Translations under genes and position numbers: made by a program
Source of the DNA: Trifolium pratense
Taxonomy: Eukaryota > Streptophyta > Magnoliopsida > Fabales > Fabaceae
Reading direction: 5' to 3'
Assembly: GCF_020283565.1 (NCBI RefSeq)
Contig: NC_060060.1
Coordinates: 65,147,257-65,211,256, forward strand
DNA length: 64,000 bases
Notes under the pieces: generated by a model
Seen by the model: the letters and a program-made list of their open reading frames with translations, nothing else
Databases searched by the model: none
Told to the model about the DNA's origin: nothing
Shown: positions 12,291 to 22,457 of the stretch, in pieces
Numbering within the stretch: the first letter of the stretch is position 1
How the letters are laid out: each line of letters opens with the position of its first letter

Positions 12291-13020
12291 TCAAGGGTTG
12301 AAAATAATGTTCCCACATTTGCATTTCCAACTCATGGGCTTGTAGTTTGAATTATCTTGTCTTCTAGAATAAGCAATTGTAGACAGAGTTGAAGGGTTAA
12401 TCTTTCCATTAAGTGCTCTAGGATTGGTTGGAACTTGAATAGCCTCACAATGTCCACAGAATCTGCATCTTGTTTCACATCTTGGTGGCCTTGAACCTAT
12501 CTGTTTCCTCACCATCACCTTGTTATCACCTAATGTCTGCACAAATTAACATAAATTAAATTCTTTCTACATCAATAAAGTGCGGTTCGGTAGTAAGAAT
12601 TTGACTTTGTAGTATTACTTTAATTAATAAAATTAGAAGTACATAAATATTTTTAAATGTAATTAGTGTATATGTGGATGAGTGGTGACTTTGACAAATT
12701 TACGGTAGCACTGTAAAAATTACGCTGAATTATCGTGATTCTGAATCTAAACATGAACTATACTAAACCAAATTTACCTGGTGAAAACCATTCTGATTCA
12801 AAGTCTTTCTACCTGTTAGAACAAAAGAAACAAAAAAGAAAATGTTAGTTGAAGATGGAATTTCTTTAGTTTGTACATTTTGGAAGATTAAAAAATTGTT
12901 CATGTTACCTTCAGCAACAAGTCCCTTTTGGGGGAAGCTTGAAATTATGAGAAAGAAAAGAGAAATGGTAATGAAACAAAGTCTTTGACCAAAAATGACA
13001 TGTTGATATTGAATCCTCAT
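12291..13020 (-). CDS. EPFL2: EPFL2-like secreted cysteine-rich peptide (3 exons)
   Basis: Reading on the minus strand, the exons are 13020-12909, 12812-12778 (only 35 nt) and 12536-12291. All introns are GT-AG and the joined frame gives 130 residues. Residues 1 to about 36 are a secretion signal with the hydrophobic core FITISLFFLII. The mature domain starts near GSRPPRC and carries six cysteines: C69, C73, C76, C79, C121 and C123. Family signatures are GHCEAIQVPTN, YKPMSWKCKCG and the C-terminal NP. EPFL peptides act outside the cell on ERECTA-family receptors and TMM. EPFL2 is known for leaf-margin and ovule patterning, and this paralogue is the closest by motif. The ATG at 13020 is the first in frame, because upstream in-frame codons lack ATG. 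A TATATATT box sits near 13127-13134. The assignment to EPFL2 rather than another EPFL is by motif memory. Confidence 0.92.
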
Positions 13021-13250
13021 TTGGAGGAGAAGTCTATAGATTAGAAAGGGTGAAGTGAAGGGAGTGATAATAAATGATGAAGCAAATAGCACAAAGTGAA
13101 TATGACACCATACAAAAGAAGGAAGCTATATATTGGTGAAAAAAAGAAGAGGCTTTTATTTATGTTTGAAGTGATGGAACATAGAAAGACAAAAGAGAAA
13201 AATGCAGAGGGGCAAGAAAAGGAGGAGCCACGAAAAGGGAAACACACCTC
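13021..13250 (-). promoter_or_regulatory. EPFL gene 5' UTR and core promoter
   Basis: The sequence is pyrimidine-rich on the minus strand upstream of the ATG, with a TATA-like element near 13127-13134 about 110 nt before the start codon. The plus-strand frame here (13096-13326) is lysine- and glutamate-rich only because the complement is CT-rich, and it is not considered a gene. Confidence 0.45.
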
Positions 13251-13329
13251 TCCTTCGATTTACGAGCCTCTCTCTATCCAAACAATAATCCAAGAGCAAA
13301 ATAAATCAATTTTTACTCCTCAATAAATT

Positions 13330-13482
13330 TCATCCTTAAATTTTCGAAATGTTAAAGACGCACCACATAAATTGTGAGATGATATGAATATGTCTTTATA
13401 AGTGAGAGTAGTTTTGTTTTACAAACCGGTTTTGTAGAGTTGAATTAGGTACAACTCCCAATATTATAATGGTATCAGAGCC
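13330..13482 (+). mobile_element. LTR retrotransposon remnant with tRNA-Met primer site
   Basis: TGGTATCAGAGC at 13470-13481 is the primer binding site complementary to the 3' end of initiator tRNA-Met used by many plant LTR retrotransposons. The preceding sequence (TTGTGAGATGATATGAATA, CAAACCGGTTTTGTAGAG, ACAACTCCCAATATTATAA) has the style of an LTR U5 end. No second LTR or coding domain follows. A related, more decayed copy may lie near 39720-40010. Confidence 0.55.
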
Positions 13483-13799
13483 TCCTCGCCCTGAATATGT
13501 GTTTATAAGTGTTATTAAATTCGTAAAGGTTACATCAAATTAATCCTCCATCAACGTGGACCATTAATGATGACATTGACATTAATTGCTTATGTGTCCT
13601 TCCACGTTAACAATCACTTTTTCAAAACTAATTTGATTAATTTTGAAAATGGGATGTCAAATTTTTTCACTATCCACAATGGTTCAAATTTCATTGTTTC
13701 CATAAAACGACTATATCAAGTCAATCTATGGATTTTTACAATTAATGTCAAATCGGTCCTTCTGTCCAAATTACTATAAGCAAAACATAACACTTCATT

Positions 13800-13940
13800 T
13801 TGGTCCTGAGTTCGATCCCTGGTTGGTGCGTATGGAGAAACATTTGTTGAGAGAGGTCAACCCCTTAAATGGATCTGAGTTACCACGAGAAGATTAGTCT
13901 CTGCAGTTGCGCACAGAGGATACCTTCGGTTTTTTAAAAA
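13800..13940 (+). mobile_element. SINE copy, 5'-truncated
   Basis: It shares with the SINE at 6362-6551 the B-box-like GAGTTCGATCCCTGG, the core AGATTAGTCTCTGCAGTTGC and an A-rich tail (from about 13934). The A-box end is missing. TSDs were not resolved. Confidence 0.6.
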
Positions 13941-14320
13941 AAAATAACACTTCATTTAAAGTGTAACTTTTTGTGAACTTCATTTAAACAAAATTCTTAC
14001 TTTAGAAAAATCAACTTTTTCCGAAACTATACTTTGACAATTCATATGGTTTATAGGGGGTAGGAAATAAAAGTAGGGGATAGGACAATATTTTGGACCT
14101 TTTACATCACTGAACTCTAAACTTTTGTTTCTCAAATTTTGGGCCTTTTACATCACTGAACTTTTTTTTCTCAAATATGTAAATGATAATAAGACCCAGT
14201 TATTGCTGCCTACCACCCTACATTTTACAAACCGCATCCTCCTCATATTCTCAACAGTATTCTCAGTACTTTGGTCTTCTTAAAACCACATAATATATTT
14301 TATTTTCTTAACTTTCCAGA

Positions 14321-14501
14321 TATAAATATTTAATTTTTTTTTTTTAGATTTCACCACCAGTTTAATTTGGTTCGATGGTCAATTCTGATATCAAGTGGTT
14401 CCAGCCCCCTTTCGATCACAGTTGCGGGGGATCGAACTGTGGTCCTCCCTATCAAGTTCAGCGTCAATCACCACTGAATCAACTAACGATTGATAATATT
14501 T
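14321..14501 (-). mobile_element. tRNA-derived SINE on the minus strand
   Basis: Reading on the minus strand, a head with A-box-like TTAGTTGATTCAGTGG (near 14485) is followed by the B-box AGTTCGATCCCCC (near 14430) and ends in a poly-A (T-run at about 14333-14345 on the plus strand). The flanking AAATATTTAA and AATATTTTAA (14321-14330 and 14491-14501) are a plausible imperfect TSD. Confidence 0.65.
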
Positions 14502-14845
14502 TAAAACTTTAAAACTCAATTATTTTTACCTTTAAAAAGAGAGTAGACAATGTAGAGGTAGGAAATAATACACACAAAATGAGCAGCGAGGAAAAATGCA
14601 TGGATTAAGTACGAGAGATATTCTACGCATCCCAGTGGGATAAGTACATGTAGTACTCGACCCAAAATCCAAATTAGAAAAGAAGGAAAACCCACAAACA
14701 AAAATACAATGAATGGCATGTTAATCCAAGAATAACATATAGTGAAAATTATCCATCAGCATACGCACATTTGCATGAGTGATGTGAGGGTCGCGTAGTT
14801 GTCAAAGAAAAATAGTAGCGCGAAACATTATCCATGTTGGAAGTC

Positions 14846-15813
14846 TTGTGAACTAGAGCTGTCAAAGGGGGCCCGCCAAACCCAATTTTTTCCGGGATCG
14901 GGTCTTGAAAATCCTAACCCAAATTATTTCCGGATTTTTTAGCCTGGCCCGACAAAGTCCGATTAAAATATGGGCTAGCCCGAATGGGCCGCGGGCGGCC
15001 CGAAAATATTAAAAATTAAAATATAAATATAAATAATTTGTTTTGGATGGTTTGAAATTAGTTTGTAATATAAATTATAAAACACCGTCCGCTACTTAAG
15101 TAGCAGATGAGTAAAAATAGGGCACCCAAGAAACTCGTAGGTAGCGGATGAGTAAAAATAGGACGCGCGAGAAACTCGTACGTAGTGGATGAATAAAAAT
15201 AGGGCGCGCGAGAAACTCGTGCGTAGCGGATGAGTAAAAATAGGGCGCGCGAGAAAGTCGTAGGTAGCGGATGAGTAAAAATATGACGCACGAAAACTCG
15301 TAAGTAGCGGATGCGTAAAAATAGGACGCGAGAAACTCGTAGGTAGTGGATGAGTAAAAATAGGGCGCGCGAGAAACTCGTACGTAGTTGATGAATAAAA
15401 ATAGGGCGCGCGGGAAACTCGTACTTAGCGGATGAGTAAAAATAGGGCGCGCGAGAAAGTCGTAGGTAGCAGATGAGTAAAAATATGACACGCGAGAAAC
15501 TCGTAGGTAGTGGGTGAGTAAAAATACGGCGCGCGAGAATTATTATATAGCGGATGAGTAAAAAATAGGACGCGCGAGAATTATTAATGCTATTTATATG
15601 GTTGAGTTTTTTAGCACTAGAAGTAAAAAAAAATAAATAAATAAACCGGGCCCGCCCGAAAGCCCGACTACCCTTACCGGGTCGGGCTCAGGCACTAATT
15701 TTGGTAGCCTTTTTTATCCGGACTTTTTAGCCCGGCCCGACGAAACCCGAAGCCCGACCGGCCCGAGGCCCGAAATTGGTCGGGCTGCCCGTTTTGACAG
15801 CTCTATTGTGAAC
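14846..15813. mobile_element. hAT-type MITE carrying a minisatellite
   Basis: The element occupies 14854-15805 (952 bp), between perfect 8-bp TSDs TTGTGAAC (14846-14853 and 15806-15813). The ends are inverted: it starts TAGAGCTGTCAAA and ends TTTGACAGCTCTA. TA-starting TIRs with 8-bp TSDs are hAT hallmarks. The subterminal arms are rich in GGCCCG/CGGGCC (14870-15005 and 15645-15795) and inversely related. The centre is a 41-bp tandem repeat, described separately. There is no transposase, so it is non-autonomous. Confidence 0.88.
15097..15590. repeat. 41-bp minisatellite, about 12 copies
   Basis: GATGAGTAAAAATA recurs at 15106, 15147, 15188, 15229, 15270, 15310, 15349, 15390, 15431, 15472, 15513 and 15553, so the period is 39-41 bp. 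Each unit holds GGGCGCGCGAGAAACTCGTA with small changes and is CpG-rich. The long minus-strand frames here (for example 15096-15491) only reflect repeat periodicity and are not a gene. Confidence 0.93.
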
Positions 15814-16396
15814 AATAGAATTTGTTACCTATGAGAATGATCAATAGTGCTATGACAATCTCACAGTGAATTTGTTACCTATATAAGATTGTCTTTTTTT
15901 TTTAGCTATTGGGATGAATCAATAGTGGTTCACGAGTTTGAATTGAGTCCAGTTCAAGCTAAAAATTAAAAAAATTCGTCGAATTCAAGTTACATTTTTG
16001 AGTCAATTTAATTTTTATCAAATCGAGTCAAGTTAAATCCAATTTGACTCGACTCATTTCCAATTTATCCGTATACTATACTTCTACGTGATGTCTTTAT
16101 CATAGTGTAAATACTAAATAGTTTTAATGTACTATGCACATGCTTGTGTTGTGCTCATATTGTGTGTGTTTTTTCTTATGTGTGTTATTAATAACCAATA
16201 ATGAATTGGTTCAAGTGGTAAGCGTTTTTGTTCTTTTAAAAATGTAGTTAAGGGTTTAATTTCTAACTCATGAGTATGAATCCAACTAATTCTTTCAATC
16301 ACGGATTCCAATCACCTTTTTCATCTACTTAAAGATTCATCAACAAAAGTGATATTGATATCATCTAGAACTTAGTGAAGTTGTATTCATTCATTG
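15814..16396. other. Intergenic, weak SINE-like segment
   Basis: Mostly unremarkable. Around 16200-16290 a tRNA-like pattern (GGTTCAAGTGGTAAG, then AGGGTTTAATTTC) may be a decayed SINE. No gene is seen. Confidence 0.35.
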
Positions 16397-16760
16397 GAAA
16401 TGTCGTAATGAAGGGTGGATCAAGTTTATTTGTGACGGAGCTCTTAAGAAATATGCGGATCTTGTTGGATGTGTGGTAGTTTACTGTGGGATTCAGATGG
16501 TCAATGGATACAAGGATATGACTCTTCAAATGCCGAAATGTGAGACATGTATGCTGGAATGAGGTTGGCTAGAAGAAAAGGTGTTATACACCTTATTGTG
16601 GAAAGTGACTCCAAACTACTAATTGACATGGTTACAAGGAGATGCAATCTTAATGGAGTCACCCCATTCTGATTAGATGAATTCAGGAGCTTATCAACAT
16701 GGATTGGCCGGCAAACTCACTTTCAAGAAATTGATTCAAATCGAGTCTGGAAATTGAAAC
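16397..16760 (+). pseudogene. RNase H-like (RVT_3) domain remnant
   Basis: Conceptual translation across one frameshift and two internal stops reads GWIKFICDGALKKYADLVGC, then LLWDSDGQWIQGY, then ARRKGVIHLIVESDSKLLID, MVTRRCNLNGVTP and a final WIGRQTHFQEID. This order (CDGA, G.LR...W..G, E.DS..L) is that of the plant RVT_3 RNase H-like domain found in LINEs and stand-alone genes. The catalytic-type Asp in CDGA and the ESDS motif survive, but the frame is broken, so it is a dead copy. Confidence 0.8.
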
Positions 16761-17566
16761 TCGCATTGAAGCCGCTTAACCAAACATATACAAAATGCCA
16801 CCACAATTCCAAGCATTTCTGACCTAATATGAGATGATGAGACAGAGTGGGGTTATATGTTTATTGTTTACATTGATATAACTGAATCATTAAAACATTT
16901 AACTAATCATACAAAACTTCCATTTATTGTGCATGGAAAAGAGACATTAACATAAGTTAAAAAAAAATCAATTTATGATAAGCATGCAAATAAGCAAATG
17001 CAAGACATCCATTAGCTGTTATCAAACAAAGAGACAGCTCATGCACAAACATGTCAGATCACAACACTCAAAAGAATCCATATTTTACAACAATTCTTAT
17101 AATGTTCGATACTTTTTCCCTTCTTTCTCATAACATCCAAACAAGAACAAAAGGAATATCAGATTCCTTTTAGCCCTTTAGAGCTCCTGAAGCTAATACT
17201 CTCAGAACATCTCTGTTTTCTATGGTCCCCACATGTTGTTGCTTGTCTATGTGTCTGCGAAGCACAGACACTGATACGTCGACAATACCGACAATAATTT
17301 TGAAAAATAACATAATTCAACGAAATCACACATGTGTCGGTGTCATGTTGATCACCGAGACATATCTGCTCCAGAATACGTCTAATCTGAAGAATGTCCG
17401 TACTTCATAGCTCTCTGTGCATGTTTGTATTGAAGGTGAAATTGCTAGATTCAACATGAGCCACAGCAATGACAAAAGTTATACTTTAGAATTAGAGCTT
17501 CGATAAAACCACGGTGACATTGTGATTTGCTTACCCCCACCGTCAATTCAAACATACACCTTGTCT
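16761..17566. other. Intergenic / CLE gene 3' flank
   Basis: No gene found. The frame at 17222-17410 lies in sequence resembling a dispersed repeat (ACACATGTGTCGGTGTCATG) and is not supported as coding. The last few hundred bases are probably the 3' UTR and terminator region of the minus-strand CLE gene. Confidence 0.4.
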
Positions 17567-17770
17567 CTACCGATTATGCAGTGGATTAGCTCCTGATGGC
17601 ACACCTCTCTTGTCTTCCAACTCTGTATTGCTGCTTCTTGATAAATTTTTACGAGACGAAGCAGAACTTGTGAAATTCAATAAACCACCCGCAATACAAA
17701 GAAATCCAGAATTGCAGAAGATTAGTAGAATCAGTAGCACAGAAAAAGCACTCATTTCACTTGTTAGCAT
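17567..17770 (-). CDS. CLE signalling peptide precursor
   Basis: A single-exon frame of 67 residues starts at the ATG at 17770-17768. The upstream in-frame GTG is not a start. Residues about 7-28 (SAFSVLLILLIFCNSGFLC) form a secretion signal. A variable Ser/Arg-rich region follows, and the C-terminus is KRGVPSGANPLHNR, the 12-13 residue CLE motif (residues 55-67) preceded by a basic processing site. Pro58, Gly60, Pro63 and His65-Asn66 fit the CLE consensus. CLE peptides are cut out, often hydroxylated and arabinosylated at proline, and bind LRR receptor kinases of the CLV1/BAM/PXY type to control stem cells or vasculature. A TATATATA box near 17865-17874 sits about 95-105 nt upstream of the ATG. 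The subgroup cannot be fixed from sequence alone, because the motif is not of the TDIF type. Confidence 0.9.
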   Translation of the reverse strand: MLTSEMSAFSVLLILLIFCNSGFLCIAGGLLNFTSSASSRKNLSRSSNTELEDKRGVPSGANPLHNR

Positions 17771-17864
17771 CACAGAATTTGAATCAATTATACTAAAAAA
17801 AAACTATACAGCTACTATTGTCCCTTAACAGTGACAAGCAAGAAACAAAAACTTCCAACAATGG

Positions 17865-17874
17865 ATTATATATA
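17865..17874 (-). promoter_or_regulatory. TATA box of the CLE gene
   Basis: On the minus strand GCTATATATAATCC lies about 95-105 nt upstream of the CLE start codon. That spacing is reasonable for a TATA box plus a short 5' UTR, and it supports the small frame as a real gene. Confidence 0.5.
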
Positions 17875-19040
17875 GCGGTTCTGGTTATGCTGTAAACCTT
17901 TATATTGGGGCAAAATGCGGAAATATGTCAATTTCCTTTGTGATACTATTGCAGAGACTTCAAAATCTCTTATAAATTGCAGTTGCAATTGCGGTTACAA
18001 TACTGATGTGAAGACTTCAAAATCTCTTATATTGCGCTCGAAATAGCAGATATGATACTTTTGCAGGTAGACTTCAAATTCCTTTATATTGTGGTCGCAA
18101 TTGTGGTTGCAGACAACAATTTAAGACCTTGTCTAGCAGAAATGAAAGAAAACAAACTGCAAAGACTTGGAAGATCCAGCACAAAATTTCAACAATTTAG
18201 AAAGAAGAATATGCAAATTGGAATGAAATAAGGAGAGAAAGTAACAGGACAGGATATTATTTTTGTCTCTTAAAAAGAACTAATTTTGCTTAAGAGTGAT
18301 GATGATAACTTTATGAAAAAGAATGCCAAAAACAAACAATAGAAGGATTTTATAACTCTCTACCTATGTAGTCACTACAGTAAATTGGTACTTGAGTGAG
18401 GGAGGGCAGGTTCAAAGGACAATTATCAATATCTTATACTCGCTCCCTTTCCATCGGACCAGGATTGCCTACGGTCCAATATTCACGTTGTTTCACATAA
18501 TAATAAATTTGGACTGTTTGTTTGAGATCAGACGATTCAGAACACTGACATAGTAAAACAACCTCAATTGTCGTCTATTTAGATTGGACGGTTTAGAGCT
18601 ATAACTGCGTCACACAGTTAGAAATTAGTATAGTATGTGATATTTTAAGAAGTGTGCATGATCTTGAAAAAACAGTATTAAAATATTTAATTGGGCGAGT
18701 GATGGGCATCTTGGAAGTTGGTGGCAGCTAGTTATTTTGGAGAAAGCATATGAATCACACGCCGGTGAGAGTTTGTCCAGCATGACAATATAGGATTGAA
18801 ACTTTCTATTTGTTTTCTTCATGTTAAGACAGTATGATGTCTTATAATATGATCACATGCACCTGCTTTTTGTAACCACTTGATTTTAATATTTTATTTA
18901 ACAGTAAACTACAAACAATAGCTCCCATTAGAAAGTAACGTACTAACTACATTTGTTGAATAGCTGCCGGGTACACTATGCATTTGTGTCACCAATGGAA
19001 CTTATAGATAATTAAACTATACTCATTAATTATTGAGTGC
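17875..19040. other. Intergenic, MITE-like remnants
   Basis: Three loosely repeated segments with GACTTCAAA-TCTCTTAT-TTGC (about 17950-18120) resemble degenerate tandem copies. A remnant near 18450-18620 (CGGACCAGGATTGCC to CTGCGTCACACAGTTA) matches the MITE-like segment at 7030-7170. No gene is seen. Confidence 0.4.
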
Positions 19041-19392
19041 ATAAATTTAGACAAAATTACACTACAAGTCCTTTATCTTATTTTTTTGTAACAGTTTGGT
19101 CCTTTATCTTTTTTTTGTAACAATTTGGTCCTTTATCTTTTTTTTTGTAACACTTTGGTCCTTATCTTATTTATTTATAAAAAATAAAGGACCAACGTGT
19201 TACAAATAACAAAAGATAAAGGACCAAACTGTTACAAAAAAGGGGACTAAAGTGTTACAAATAAAAAACATAAAGGACTAAAGTGTTACAAATAAAAGAT
19301 AAAGGACCAAAGTGTTACAAAAAAGATAAAGGACTAAAATGTTACAAAAAAATAAGATAAAGGACCTGTAGTGTAATTTTGCCATAAATTTA
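19041..19392. mobile_element. Mutator-like foldback MITE with 9-bp TSD
   Basis: The element is 19050-19383 (334 bp). Perfect 9-bp TSDs ATAAATTTA lie at 19041-19049 and 19384-19392. The termini are GACAAAATTACACTACAAG and, inverted, GGCAAAATTACACTACAGG. The inside is almost entirely inverted repeats of GTCCTTTATC and TTTGTAACA. Long TIRs with a 9-bp TSD indicate a Mutator-type element. Non-coding. Confidence 0.85.
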
Positions 19393-19436
19393 TTATTATT
19401 GTATTTAGTGTTTTTTGTCTTACACAAAGCAATAAG

Positions 19437-19562
19437 CTCGTGCTTAGATGATATGACGCATATCTTTTCTAACTCAAGTAAGATTTTGGGTTTGACTCAT
19501 AACTTGAGCATGCAGACTTTGCAGTTGCATGCAGAAAATATCTGGTTTACGCCCAAAAAAAA
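19437..19562 (+). mobile_element. SINE copy with internal deletion
   Basis: Aligns by eye to the SINE at 6362-6551: GCTTAGATGATATGACGCAT, TTTTCTAACTCAAGTAAG, TTTGGGTTTGACTCA, CTTGAGCATGC, TTGCAGTTGCATGC and GGTTTACGCCCAAAAAAA. It lacks roughly 60 bp from the middle. TSDs were not resolved. Confidence 0.6.
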
Positions 19563-20884
19563 TAGTAAGCATCATTGAAAACTCACACATAACAGTGAAA
19601 GGTTTCGATTTTGAATTCGGCATTTGCTCTTGTTTAATGTAAATTAGTGACAAAAAAAAGTAATGTTTCGTACCGGATTTCCTTGTTCACTATGAAATGT
19701 GAATTCGATAGAGTCTGTTGCGTTAAAAACACACTTAGAGCAAGTGTACTCTAGCGCAGAAGTAGTATAAAAGATTATCGTATCCACAGGGATTAATTAA
19801 CAAACACCAAACTAGTTAAGATTATTTATTATTTAAACTAACGAGTAGTTGAATTGTCATGATAAGTAAAGAGAAAATAATGACGTGTAAGAGTAAGAAC
19901 AAGAATAAAAACGTGAAGTTTGTAAACCAGTAGAGAGAGGTCTAGGGTCATGGTTTCACTTGCAATATTCGGTTCCCTATGTCTAGTTCCATTTGAATTC
20001 CTTTATTTTAATTCAATTACCAATCCCTTTACTAAAACTATTAATCCGTTTGGTCATTCGTGATTAATATTCTTTTTCCTAAATTAACCTTTGTTTGGTC
20101 ATGCAAAGAGTTGAAATTTAAGAAAAGCATAAAGTGCAAAAAGGTTGAATGATTGGAAGACTAAAATCAAAGTTTGGTCATGCAATAATTATAGTCTCAT
20201 TTATCGTATAGGTCCATCAATTAATTGCAGTACGGTCGCTGATCAATCAATTGATTATAAACATTCATAGGTTGATCATTCCTACTTATGTGATAAAATC
20301 AATAGGATAAAATTAATTGAACAAAATACTGAAATTCAAATTAGAAACTAGAACATATAGCTAAGACATAGCAAAAGGAATTTTAATTGCAAGATTCACC
20401 ATAAACCCTATAATAGTATTTAGCTATCCATAATAAAAAAGAACACTAACATAGAAATTGAATTCATGAAATTAAGAGTAAGAAATAACCCTAGAATAAA
20501 GAAAATATGTTGCTCCAAAGTTCCAATCTTCAATCCAAAGCTTCTCCAATTTTCCCCTCTCAGCCGTGTATAGAAGAAAGCATGATTTTCAATTGAAACC
20601 AAGAAGCAGTATTTATAGCTTCCAATTGCCGCCTCTGTTCCAATTTTTCCTTCTACAGTAAGTCTCCTTTTTCACTTTAATTCCCTCATGGCCAATTCAA
20701 CTTGTGCTGCCTGTGTTGTTGTTGCCAGTGACAAAATTTCCTTCTGCATTAAGTCTTTTCCCCTTTGATCTTCACCGCCTCGGTAACTTGTGTTAGCCAC
20801 TTGACGAAAAAGACAAAATCCTAGCATTGGGCCATCGTGTGCTTCATCTTTTGGGCCTGAAACATTGTTTTGTTTTTATTTAGT

Positions 20885-20947
<63 letters not shown>

Positions 20948-21796
20948 TAATGTATATCATATTATTTTAAGTGATTAAAAAATTAGATTTGCATCTTTTT
21001 ATCTTTTATTCTCTTTTGTATAATATAGAGCAAATCAAGTGAGTTACTTATATAATAATAAATAATTACTTTAAATTAACACAAAAAATATCTACATATA
21101 ATTCACTAAATCAGAGTTTATCAGAGTCCAATCAATAATATGATGCATGGAAAAATTGTCATGGCAACCAATAACCAAAGGAACACACTAATAATCGCGA
21201 ACAAGATAAACAAAGTGAAGCAGGAAGAACAAGAAGAGAAAATACACGCAATATTGTTTACCGAGTTTGGTTCAACAATAACCTACGTCTAGGGAAAATA
21301 GCAGCTATCCGTTCCAATAATTCAAAAGAGTAACGTTACACAAAAGATTCCAAAGTAATTACAAGATTCGGTCTTAAAACTTAATTCTACCATTTCCCTG
21401 AATTTCTTCTCATGATCAAGAGACTCAATTTAATATAGAGTTCTTCAAGGTGAATCGAATGATGATTCAATTAACCCTAGTATTTTTGTCAAGAGAAGTT
21501 TCTATAAACAGTTTGAGTGCTCTCAATATAATAGAAAAATAAAAGTCTTAAAATATATAAGACTACTCCCTAATTTTCATGGAACTAATTATATATTCCA
21601 TCATGCATTTATGACAGTTTGTTAATAGTCAATCGGGTTTTTTTTCATTAATATCTAATTCTTGATTAGAAAGAATGGGAGGATCTTGTTTCTTGGTGGT
21701 TAATCCCACAACAAATAACAGTTTCAATGTCTTTGATTGGAGATTGGCCATTATGCTAAAGAGTGTTTCAAAACAGCCACTCAAAAAAAGAGAGGG
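19563..21796. other. Repeat-like intergenic DNA
   Basis: 19725-20870 has the feel of an old LTR-element fragment (for example GATTATCGTATCCACAGGG, repeated TTTGGTCATGCA), but no LTR pair, primer site or domain could be verified. No gene is supported. Frames at 20420-20602 and 21629-21829 lack recognisable features. Confidence 0.35.
20882..20947. repeat. (AAT)n microsatellite
   Basis: About 22 uninterrupted AAT units. Confidence 0.95.
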
Positions 21797-22457
21797 AGTT
21801 GCAACAGGGACGGATGCATTAAGGGGCATGGTGTGGCTAAAGCCACACCAAATTTTTTGATATTTTTTTTATAAACATATATATAGATATATATTATATT
21901 AAATATTGTCTTCAGATACTAGTTAAATATATTAATAAGGAAATTTTATCTTGTATTTTGTGTATTTAATACTTTAAAAATAAACTACTACAAAGTTATC
22001 TTATCAATATTAATTTTATCTTTGATTTCATCTTTTAATATGTTTAACAAGTGCCCCCAAGTACTGTTTAGCATGACTCATAAAAAAAAGGTTAAATTGG
22101 ACAATTGGTCCCTTAACTATTTATGGGTTTTATATTGGGGCATTAACTAATTAACGTTACAAATCGTCCCTTAACACGCCTACCAATATTACTCATAAAT
22201 AAATCATTGTCATTTGGAGCTTTAGATGTAAAAATTATCACTGTATTTCTTAACATCGCCCACCCTCCCCATAGCCACCACTCACCAAATTTGAGTCCCT
22301 CATTGTCATTTGAATCTGTAGATGTGAAAAATTATTGAGAATAGTTGAGCTTAATTTATCCAAGTGATTTTGTAGATGAGCCAAAAATGATGGTGCGACA
22401 TCAACTTCAAAATTATATTAGAAATGTTTAATTTCTGGATCCATCCCTGAGTTGCAA
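21797..22457. mobile_element. hAT-type non-autonomous element
   Basis: The element is 21805-22449 (645 bp) between perfect 8-bp TSDs AGTTGCAA (21797-21804 and 22450-22457). It begins CAGGGACGGATGCA and ends TGGATCCATCCCTG, so the TIR is CAGGGAYGGATSCA, typical of hAT. An internal stretch from about 22088 (GGTTAAATTGGACAATTGGT) looks like one arm of another MITE. No transposase is present. Confidence 0.87.

Noticed and set aside
13096..13326. Lysine- and glutamate-rich plus-strand frame
   Set aside because: Lies in the CT-rich leader/promoter of the EPFL gene and has no family similarity.
15096..15491. Long minus-strand frame with repeated YFYSSATY-like segments
   Set aside because: It is the translation of the 41-bp minisatellite inside a MITE; frame openness comes from the repeat period and not from coding selection.
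18453..18472. TCGGACCAGGATTGCCTACG resembling miR166
   Set aside because: Only the first part matches, there is no miR166 hairpin partner, and the sequence belongs to a MITE-like remnant.
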